A DNA stretch of 64,000 bases. It comes from Acrocarpospora phusangensis. Lineage in GTDB: Bacteria > Actinomycetota > Actinomycetes > Streptosporangiales > Streptosporangiaceae. Positions 7,679 to 15,283 of this stretch are shown here, one piece after another (within the stretch, counting starts at the first letter, position 1; every line of letters starts with the position of its first letter). The position numbers and the translations under genes were made by a program. A model generated the notes under the pieces. The model did no database searches, was not told the DNA's origin, and worked only from the letters and a program-made list of their open reading frames with translations. Location: contig NZ_BOOA01000046.1 in the NCBI RefSeq assembly GCF_016862995.1, positions 1 to 64,000 of the forward strand, given 5' to 3'.

Positions 7679-8785
7679 TCACGGCCGGTTGCGGCCCCGC
7701 ATGGACTTGTGGATGATCTTCCACTGGCGGGTCGCCTCGGAGCGGAGCCTGGCGTCGCTGCGGCGGGCCATCCAGGCGGCCTCCCGCTGCAGCTTGAACC
7801 AGCTCTCCAGCCGCCGCTCCGGGAGCACGCCCGCGTCGACGGCCTCCACCACGGCGCAGCCGGGCTCCGAGGTGTGCGAGCAGTCGTCGAAACGGCAGGC
7901 CGCCGCCAGCTCCTCGATGTCGGAGAAGACCAGGTCGACGCCGTCGCTGATGTCGTACAGGCCGACCCGGCGGATGCCCGGGGTGTCGATGATCAGGCCG
8001 CCGCCGGGCAGCGGGATCAGCTCCCGGTGCACGGTGGTGTGCCGGCCCCGGCCGTCGCCGGCCCGGACCTGCTGCGTCTCCATCACGCCGTCGCCGGCGA
8101 GCGCGTTGACGAGCGTGGACTTGCCGGCGCCGGACGGGCCGAGCACGACGGCCGTCCTGGAGCCGTCCAGGTAGGAGCGGACCACGTCCACCCCGTCGCC
8201 GGTGAGCGAGGACACCGCGTGCACGTCCACCCCGGGCGCGACCCCGGCCACGTCGGCCAGGAGGTCGTCCAGGCCCCGGTCGAACAGGTCGGCCTTGGTG
8301 ATGAGCACGACCGGTGTGCCGCCGCTCTCCCAGGCGAGCGCGACCATGCGCTCGATCCGGCCGAGGTCGGCGAAGTCGGTGGCGTGCATGGACGGCTCGG
8401 CGACGAAGACGACGTCCACGTTGGCGGCCAGCACGTGGCCCTGCCCGTCGCCGGACAGGCCGCCGCGGGAGACCCGGCCCACGCCGCCCCGGACGAAGGC
8501 GCTCGTCCGGGGCAGCACGCTGTCGAGTTCGTACCGGCCCTCCGGCAGGTACCGGAGGGCCACCCAGTCGCCCACGCAGGGCAGTTCGACCGGGTTCTCG
8601 GCGGAGGCGCGGCGGATCCTGGCGCCGTACTTGGCCTGGTGCTGGCCGTCGGCGGCGAGGACCTCGGCCACGCCGCGGTCCACGCGGGCGACCCGGGCGG
8701 GAACCATACCCTCAGGCAGGTCGGCGGTCTCCCGCCAACCGAGTTTTACAAGATCGAAAGAACCAGAGAATTCTGGCGAGAACAA
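7679..8785 (-). CDS. rsgA: Ribosome small-subunit GTPase A
   Basis: A 368-residue circularly permuted GTPase that assists late 30S maturation. The permuted motif order is clear: G4 TKAD (163-166), then G1 GPSGAGKST (216-224), then G3 DTPG (267-270), followed by a C-terminal zinc site of Cys297, Cys302, His304 and Cys310. An N-terminal OB-like region (about 25-110) precedes the GTPase. The predicted start is TTG at 8785, with AAGGG about 9 nt upstream; a shorter start within the first 30 codons cannot be excluded. It is transcribed away from glyA's terminator. Confidence 0.92.
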   Translation of the reverse strand: MFSPEFSGSFDLVKLGWRETADLPEGMVPARVARVDRGVAEVLAADGQHQAKYGARIRRASAENPVELPCVGDWVALRYLPEGRYELDSVLPRTSAFVRGGVGRVSRGGLSGDGQGHVLAANVDVVFVAEPSMHATDFADLGRIERMVALAWESGGTPVVLITKADLFDRGLDDLLADVAGVAPGVDVHAVSSLTGDGVDVVRSYLDGSRTAVVLGPSGAGKSTLVNALAGDGVMETQQVRAGDGRGRHTTVHRELIPLPGGGLIIDTPGIRRVGLYDISDGVDLVFSDIEELAAACRFDDCSHTSEPGCAVVEAVDAGVLPERRLESWFKLQREAAWMARRSDARLRSEATRQWKIIHKSMRGRNRP

Positions 8786-8964
8786 TGGAGGAAACCCTTC
8801 GGAAACCCGGGTCCTCGAATCAGAGGCGCACCCGGAGGCTGATGGACGGCAGGCACGACAGAACGACCCGCATAGTCCTCACCTCCCTGTCCTCCACGGC
8901 GGCCCTCCACCGGGCGGCCAACGCGGAACACCCTACAGAACCGCCCGGCCCCGCGACAAACGAA

Positions 8965-8992
8965 TAAGGCCCGCGCCGGAGCGCGGGCCTTA
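8965..8992 (-). terminator. Intrinsic terminator of glyA
   Basis: A perfect 12-bp stem (8965-8976 with 8981-8992, loop CGGA) lies just beyond the glyA stop. On the minus strand it is followed by a T-rich run (TTATTCGTTT), giving a good intrinsic terminator. Confidence 0.9.
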
Positions 8993-9006
8993 CGAAGCGT
9001 CTGGGC

Positions 9007-10272
<1,266 letters not shown>

Positions 10273-10299
10273 GGCGCCTTCCTTGTCCACGTTGACAGC

Positions 10300-10400
10300 C
10301 GCGGTGACCCAGGCGCACGGCCTCCGCAGGTTCGCTTCCCGGTGGTGCCCCACCTAGCGACGCGCCCGCAGGGCGACGTCAGCGCCAGTCGCGACCCTGC
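10300..10400 (-). promoter_or_regulatory. ZTP (pfl) riboswitch upstream of glyA
   Basis: The minus-strand leader carries the two conserved blocks of the pfl motif. The 5' block GGGTCGCGACTGGCG lies at 10397-10383, then a variable stem, and the 3' block CCACCGGGAAGCG at 10345-10333 is followed by CGCCTGGGTC at 10315-10306. ZTP riboswitches sense the purine intermediate ZMP/ZTP, which builds up when 10-formyl-tetrahydrofolate is scarce, and glyA is a classic target. The aptamer ends about 30 nt before the ATG, which fits translational or short-range control. Confidence 0.85.
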
Positions 10401-10430
10401 CACCCTATCGGAGCCGTCCGCACGGCCGGG

Positions 10431-10461
10431 ACTACTCGGAGACTACTCGGAGACTACTCGG
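10431..10461. repeat. Three-copy 11-bp direct repeat
   Basis: ACTACTCGGAG occurs almost three times in a row across the stop codon of the YihY-like gene. Because the copies carry in-register stop triplets on the minus strand, the last codons of that gene arise from the repeat. Confidence 0.7.
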
Positions 10462-11416
10462 CGCTCCCCTGGCGACCGGATCCGGCCAGCGGCCAGAGCC
10501 GGTCCACCTCGGCGTTGAGGGTGGCCCCGATGAGCACGGCCAGGGCCGTGATGTACAGCCAGAGCAGCACGGCGATCGGCGCGGCCAGCGAGCCGTAGAT
10601 GGAGAGCGGCTGGAACCAGGCGGCCAGCACCTCGCGCAGCACGGCGGCGCACAGGATCCAGATGACCAGCGCGAGCACCGCGCCGGGCACCTCCCGCCAC
10701 CAGCGGGTCCGCATCGGCACGCTGACGTGGTAGAGCATGGTCAGCATGAGCACCGAGCCGACCACCACGACCGGCCAGTACAGGATGCCGACCAGCCCCT
10801 CGTAGCCGGGCAGCGCGTTGGCCAGCAGGGTCGGGCCGATCACCAGGATCGGCATCACCACCAGGCCGATCAGCAGGGCGGCCAGGTAGAGGCCGAACGA
10901 CATCAGGCGGGTCCTGATGATGCCCCGGGTCTCCCCCAGTCCGTACGCGATGGAGATCAGGTCCACGTACACGAACAGGGCGCGGGACCCCGACCAGAGC
11001 GAGAGCAGGAAGCCGACCGATATCAGCGACACCTCGCCGCCGTCCAGCACGTCGCTGAGCAGCGGTTCGACCACGCTCTTCATCGCGTCGGGGCTGAACA
11101 GCAGGTCGGCGTTCTGGATCACCGACCGCCGGATGGCGACGATGGTCTCGTGGCCCAGCATGCCGCTGAGGTGGCCGAGCACGCCCAGCAGCCCGAGCGC
11201 GAACGGCGGCAGCGACAGCAGCGCGAAAAAGGCGGCCTCGCCCGCGAGGCCGGTGACCCGGTAGTTGACGCCCGCCAGGGTCGTGGTCTTGACCAGTGAC
11301 CAGAACCCCGTGCCGGCCAGGCGCTCCATCCCGGCTCTGGCGCGCGCCATGCCGAAGCGTGACTTGTGCCCCGCCGGATGGCGGGGCCTACGCGACGGCG
11401 CGTCGGTGGACGTCAT
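10454..11416 (-). CDS. YihY/BrkB-type inner membrane protein
   Basis: A 320-residue membrane protein with about six hydrophobic helices and the family segments GLAGEAAFFALLSLPPFALGLLG and SRALFVYVDLISIAYGLGETRG. The family was once annotated as ribonuclease BN, but that is not supported; the present role is unknown, possibly transport or envelope. A basic N-terminus (SRRPRHPAGHKSRFG) precedes the first helix. I begin at ATG 11416; an upstream ATG at 11485 would add a non-conserved leader. The C-terminus ends in an 11-bp repeat array. Confidence 0.85.
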   Translation of the reverse strand: MTSTDAPSRRPRHPAGHKSRFGMARARAGMERLAGTGFWSLVKTTTLAGVNYRVTGLAGEAAFFALLSLPPFALGLLGVLGHLSGMLGHETIVAIRRSVIQNADLLFSPDAMKSVVEPLLSDVLDGGEVSLISVGFLLSLWSGSRALFVYVDLISIAYGLGETRGIIRTRLMSFGLYLAALLIGLVVMPILVIGPTLLANALPGYEGLVGILYWPVVVVGSVLMLTMLYHVSVPMRTRWWREVPGAVLALVIWILCAAVLREVLAAWFQPLSIYGSLAAPIAVLLWLYITALAVLIGATLNAEVDRLWPLAGSGRQGSAE

Positions 11417-11649
11417 GGCACCCAACCGTGTTCGTGGGAATCCCGGGCTCGACCATGGACTACCCGCTACGTGGCCGGATAGCACGGATCATTAGCAGCC
11501 CAGAATACGGTCCCGGGACCGCTCAGGGCAGCAGCGCGCACCGAAACCGGCGGCCGGAAGCTCGGGCGGCCCTACACCACCGGGATTTCCCGAGGTCAAG
11601 TTTTAACCAACCCGGCCCTGGACCGGCGTCCCAAACTGTGGGACCGAAC
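11417..11649. other. Intergenic spacer before sulfur operon
   Basis: This stretch separates the YihY-like gene start from the sulfur-operon promoter. It must contain the minus-strand promoter of the YihY gene. I see no conserved ORF, RNA motif or repeat in it. Confidence 0.5.
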
Positions 11650-11678
11650 TTGGACATCTGTGGTACGCGAGGTATCGT
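11650..11678 (+). promoter_or_regulatory. Promoter of the sulfur assimilation operon
   Basis: TTGGAC (11650-11655) and TATCGT (11673-11678) are separated by exactly 17 bp. The predicted transcription start falls at or 1-2 nt before the ATG at 11686, so the transcript would be leaderless. Confidence 0.7.
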
Positions 11679-11685
11679 TTGGGAC

Positions 11686-11769
11686 ATGCCTGCGGATCCG
11701 ATGCTCGTCGTGCGACGCCACGTCGACCTTCTGCGTGTCCGCAGCGCCATCTGTTACGACGCCCGTTGA
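11686..11769 (+). CDS. Cysteine-responsive leader peptide
   Basis: A 27-codon ORF with no ribosome site, beginning at the predicted transcription start. Its RRHVDLLRVRSAIC core (residues 10-23) matches the actinobacterial leader-peptide family found before sulfate/sulfite assimilation genes. A single cysteine codon (TGT, 11752-11754) lies four codons from the end. A terminator-like stem begins immediately after that codon. The peptide itself probably has no function: ribosome stalling at the Cys codon when Cys-tRNA is low should change RNA folding and allow transcription into sir. The homology is recognised from the motif, and the mechanism is inferred. Confidence 0.85.
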   Translation: MPADPMLVVRRHVDLLRVRSAICYDAR

Positions 11770-11818
11770 CCGTCGCCCCCTTCTCTTGATCGTGGGCGCG
11801 TGAGCAGGCGTCTTTTTT
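11758..11818 (+). terminator. Attenuator downstream of cysteine leader
   Basis: GACGCC (11758-11763, inside the leader ORF) can pair with GGCGTC (11807-11812), which runs straight into TTTTTT (11813-11818). An inner CGCCC/GGGCG pairing (about 11774-11798) supports the fold. Because the 5' arm starts one codon past the Cys codon's neighbour, a stalled ribosome would block it. This fits cysteine-controlled attenuation of the sir operon. Confidence 0.7.
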
Positions 11819-11900
11819 GTGCCCCCGCACTCGACGGCGAGGCGGGAGGAAGCCTGCTACTGCGCCGCCCGTGCCCCAGCTCCTTCGAAAAGGACCAGCC

Positions 11901-13583
11901 ATGAGCACCCCGGCCCGCCCAGGCAACCGGCACCACAAGCGCCCGCGTGGCGAAGGCCAGTGGGCCCTCGGCTATCGGGAACCGCTGAACAAGAACGAGG
12001 AGAACAAGAAGAACGACGACGGCCTCAACGTCCGTCAGCGGATCATCGACATCTACTCCAAGCGCGGCTTCGACTCCATCGACCCCGCCGACCTGCGCGG
12101 CCGGATGCGCTGGTACGGCCTCTACACCCAGCGCAAGCCCGGCATCGACGGCGGCAAGACGGCGATCCTGGAGCCGGAGGAGCTGGACGACCGCTACTTC
12201 ATGCTCCGTATCCGGATCGACGGCGGCCAGCTGAGCCTGCGGCAGCTGCGGGTCATCGCCGACATCTCCAACGAGTTCGGCCGGGGCACCGCCGACATCA
12301 CCGACCGCCAGAACGTGCAGCTGCACTGGGTGGAGGTGGAGTCGGTCCCGGAGATCTGGCGCCGGCTCGAAGAGGTCGGCCTGTCCACCACCGAGGCCTG
12401 CGGCGACACCCCGCGCGTGATCCTCGGCTGCCCGCTGGCGGGCGTGGACGTGGACGAGGTCATCGACGGCACCGAGCAGGTCGCCGAGATCTACGAGCGG
12501 TTCATCGGCGACAAGGCCTTCTCGAACCTGCCGCGCAAGTTCAAGTCCGCGGTCAGCGGGTGCCCGGCCCACTGCACCGTGCACGAGATCAACGACGTCG
12601 CCTTCGTCGGCGTGGTCAACGAGGCCGGCGAGGCCGGTTACGACGCCTGGGTGGGCGGCGGCCTGTCCACCAACCCGATGATCGGCAAGCGGCTCGGCGT
12701 CTTCGTCCGCCCCGACCAGGTGGCCGACGTGTACGGCGGCGTGGTCGGCATCTTCCGCGACTACGGCTACCGCCGCCTGCGCCACCGCGCCCGGATCAAG
12801 TTCCTGATGAACGACTGGGGCCCCGAGCGTTTCCGCGAGGTGCTCCAGAAGGAGTACCTCGGCTACGAGCTGCCCGACGGCCCCGCTCCCGCGCTGCCGC
12901 GCGGCGGCCGGCGCGACCACGTGGGCGTGCACCCGCAGCGGGACGGCAACTTCTACGTCGGCTTCGCCCCCAAGGTGGGCCGCGTGGACGGTGACACCCT
13001 GCACCGGATCGCCGACATCGCCGAGCGGCACGGCTCGGACCGGGTCCGCACCACGGTCGAGCAGAAGATGGTCATCCTGGACATCGCGCCCGGCCTGGTG
13101 GACTCGGCCGTGGCCGAGCTGGAGGCGGCCGACCTCCAGGTCAACCCGTCCACGTTCCGCCGCCAGACGATGGCCTGCACCGGCATCGAGTACTGCAAGC
13201 TCGCCATCGTCGAGACCAAGGCGACGGCGACCACGCTCATCCACGAGCTGGAGAACCGGCTCCCCGACTTCAAGGACCCGCTGACCATCAACGTCAACGG
13301 GTGCCCCAACTCCTGTGCCCGCATCCAGGTCGCCGACATCGGCCTGAAGGGCCAGCTCGTCGTGAACGACCGGGGCGAGCAGGTCGAGGGCTTCCAGATC
13401 CACCTGGGCGGCTCGCTGGGCGCCACGCCCGGTTTCGGGCGCAAGGTCCGCGGCCTGAAGGCCACCGCCGAGGAGCTGCCCGACTACGTGGAGCGCGTGG
13501 TCTCCAACTTCGGCAAACAGAAGAACGACGGCGAGACCTTCGCCGAATGGGTCCAGCGGGCCGACGAGAGCGACCTCAAGTGA
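11901..13583 (+). CDS. sir: Ferredoxin-dependent sulfite reductase
   Basis: A 560-residue siroheme/[4Fe-4S] enzyme of the nitrite/sulfite reductase family that reduces sulfite to sulfide. The cluster/siroheme ligands are Cys426, Cys432 (CTGIEYC) and Cys468, Cys472 (NGCPNSC). Two ferredoxin-like half domains precede the siroheme domains in the usual duplicated order. Tyr72/Tyr75 in RWYGLYTQRK and Cys177 in ILGCPLAG are candidates for the Tyr-Cys crosslink of actinobacterial sulfite reductases such as NirA. AAAAGGA eight bases upstream sets ATG 11901. Its position with cysH and a chelatase supports sulfite over nitrite. Confidence 0.93.
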   Translation: MSTPARPGNRHHKRPRGEGQWALGYREPLNKNEENKKNDDGLNVRQRIIDIYSKRGFDSIDPADLRGRMRWYGLYTQRKPGIDGGKTAILEPEELDDRYFMLRIRIDGGQLSLRQLRVIADISNEFGRGTADITDRQNVQLHWVEVESVPEIWRRLEEVGLSTTEACGDTPRVILGCPLAGVDVDEVIDGTEQVAEIYERFIGDKAFSNLPRKFKSAVSGCPAHCTVHEINDVAFVGVVNEAGEAGYDAWVGGGLSTNPMIGKRLGVFVRPDQVADVYGGVVGIFRDYGYRRLRHRARIKFLMNDWGPERFREVLQKEYLGYELPDGPAPALPRGGRRDHVGVHPQRDGNFYVGFAPKVGRVDGDTLHRIADIAERHGSDRVRTTVEQKMVILDIAPGLVDSAVAELEAADLQVNPSTFRRQTMACTGIEYCKLAIVETKATATTLIHELENRLPDFKDPLTINVNGCPNSCARIQVADIGLKGQLVVNDRGEQVEGFQIHLGGSLGATPGFGRKVRGLKATAEELPDYVERVVSNFGKQKNDGETFAEWVQRADESDLK

Positions 13584-13732
13584 GCGAGCGCGCCGTCCCG
13601 TTCTACTGCCCGTACTGCGGCGACGAGGACCTGGAGCCCTACGTCTCCGACGAGGAGCCGTACGGGTGGTACTGCCGGGCCTGCGCCCGCGCGTTCCGGG
13701 TGAAATTTCTCGGTATAGGCGTGCGTTCGTAA
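13580..13732 (+). CDS. Small zinc-ribbon protein of sir operon
   Basis: A 50-residue protein with two CxxC pairs (CPYC near the start and CRAC later), a compact zinc-ribbon or rubredoxin-like layout with acidic linker and a basic, hydrophobic C-terminus. It starts at a GTG that overlaps the sir stop (GTGA), so translation is coupled. Small CxxC proteins at this position are recurrent between sulfite reductase and cysH in actinomycetes. Its role is unknown; metal or electron delivery to the reductase is a guess. Confidence 0.8.
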   Translation: MSERAVPFYCPYCGDEDLEPYVSDEEPYGWYCRACARAFRVKFLGIGVRS

Positions 13733-13761
13733 CCCCCACGACGTGATGAGGAGTAATTGAG

Positions 13762-14490
13762 ATGACATTGGTGGACATCGAAGTCGGCTTGGAGCGCCAG
13801 CGCGGCGTCCTCGACCTGCAGAGCATCGTCGAGTCGGCGTCCGAGTTCCTGGAGGACGCCCCCGCGCGCGAGATCATCCGCTGGGCTGCGGCCACGTTCG
13901 GCGACCGCCTCTGTCTCACCTCCTCGATGAGCGACGCCCTGCTGATCGACCTGGTCAGCCGGGTGAAGCCGGGCGTGGACGTGCTGTTCATCGACACCGG
14001 CTACCACTTCGCGGAGACGATCGGCACCCGGGACGCGGTCGAGGCCGTCTACCCGGTCAACGTGATCAACGTGACCCCGTCCCGGACGGTCGCCGAGCAG
14101 GACCGCGACCTGGGCCCCCGCCTGTACGGCCGCAACCCCGACCTGTGCTGCTTTCTCCGCAAGGTGGAGCCGCTCAACCGGGCGCTGGAGCCGTACCTGG
14201 CGTGGGTGTCGGGGATTCGGCGGGACGAGTCGCCCACCCGGGCGAACACCCGCGTGGTGGAGTGGGACGCGAAGCGGCAGATGGTCAAGGTCAACCCCAT
14301 CGCCCGCTGGACCCAGGAGGACGTCGACAACTACATCGCCGACAACGGCGTCCTGATCAACCCGCTGCACTACGACAACTACCCCTCCATCGGCTGCGCG
14401 CCCTGCACCCGCCAGGTCGCGCCCGGTGAGGACCCCCGCGCCGGCCGCTGGGCCGGCCTAGGAAAGATCGAATGCGGCATTCACCTGTAA
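13762..14490 (+). CDS. cysH: Adenylylsulfate (APS) reductase
   Basis: A 242-residue PAPS/APS reductase that reduces activated sulfate to sulfite. Cys129-Cys130 and Cys212-Cys215 supply the [4Fe-4S] cluster that marks the APS-specific branch; the catalytic Cys238 sits in the C-terminal ECGIHL. The P-loop-like SSMSDALLIDL and GIRRDESPTRA complete the active site. GAGGAG lies eight to nine bases before ATG 13762. It overlaps the downstream chelatase gene by 19 bp, showing a tight operon with sir. Confidence 0.95.
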   Translation: MTLVDIEVGLERQRGVLDLQSIVESASEFLEDAPAREIIRWAAATFGDRLCLTSSMSDALLIDLVSRVKPGVDVLFIDTGYHFAETIGTRDAVEAVYPVNVINVTPSRTVAEQDRDLGPRLYGRNPDLCCFLRKVEPLNRALEPYLAWVSGIRRDESPTRANTRVVEWDAKRQMVKVNPIARWTQEDVDNYIADNGVLINPLHYDNYPSIGCAPCTRQVAPGEDPRAGRWAGLGKIECGIHL

Positions 14491-15245
14491 TCCCGCTGGT
14501 GGCGGTGGCACACGGGTCCCGCGACCCGCGCGCCGCCGCCGTCATCGCGACCCTCCTGGACCGGGTACGGCTGACGCGTCCCGGCCTGGACGTCCGCACC
14601 GCCTACCTGGACCACGCCCCGCCCACCCTCGCCAGTGCTCTGGCCACCCTCGACACGGCCGTGGTCCTGCCGCTGCTGCTCACCGCCGCGTACCACACCC
14701 GGGTGGACATCCCGGCCGCCCTCCGGGAGGCCGCCTGCCGCCGCCCGCGCCTGTCCGTGCACGTGGGCGACGCGCTCGGCCCGGACCCGCTGCTGGTGGC
14801 CGCCCTGGAACGCCGCCTGACCGAGGCCGGCGTCCCCCTCGGCGATCCCGAGACCGCCGTCGTGCTCGTGTCGGCCGGTTCGAGCGACCCGCGCGCCAAC
14901 GGCACGATCACGCGCATGGCCGCCGAGTGGTCCCGTACCCGATCCTGGTGGTCGGTGACCCCGGCCTTCGCCTCCGCGACCGCTCCCGACCCGGCCACCG
15001 AGGTCACGCGCCTGCTCCGCGCCGGCGCTCCCCGCGTGGTCGTCGCCCCCTACCTGCTGGCTCCCGGCTACTTCGCCGACAAGGTCACCCGGCAGACCAC
15101 GGCCGCGGGCGCCCACACGGTGTCGGACGTCCTGGGCGCGGCCCCGGAACTCACCACGCTGATCCTCCGGCGGTACGAGGAAGCCCTTATCCGGGGAAGC
15201 CGGGCCGTTTCCGCCCGGGACGGGCTCCACGCCGTCACCGCGTGA
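14472..15245 (+). CDS. Sirohydrochlorin chelatase (CbiX/SirB type)
   Basis: A 257-residue two-domain class II chelatase that inserts iron into sirohydrochlorin to complete siroheme, the cofactor of the sulfite reductase three genes upstream. The N-terminal AHGSRDPRA, the central LLLTAAYHTRVDIP and the late YLLAPGYFADKV provide the metal-binding histidines of a tandem CbiX fold. The start overlaps the end of cysH by 19 bp. Cobalt insertion for cobalamin is the alternative substrate, but the neighbours favour siroheme. Confidence 0.88.
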   Translation: MRHSPVIPLVAVAHGSRDPRAAAVIATLLDRVRLTRPGLDVRTAYLDHAPPTLASALATLDTAVVLPLLLTAAYHTRVDIPAALREAACRRPRLSVHVGDALGPDPLLVAALERRLTEAGVPLGDPETAVVLVSAGSSDPRANGTITRMAAEWSRTRSWWSVTPAFASATAPDPATEVTRLLRAGAPRVVVAPYLLAPGYFADKVTRQTTAAGAHTVSDVLGAAPELTTLILRRYEEALIRGSRAVSARDGLHAVTA

Positions 15246-15283
15246 CGGCCGTTGCCTATAAGTCAGTGGCATGTTGGTAACGG

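Noticed and set aside
11754-13997. Long minus-strand frame opposite the sulfite reductase
   Set aside because: No domain, composition biased to Val/Gly/Ala/Asp, and covers a confident gene on the other strand.
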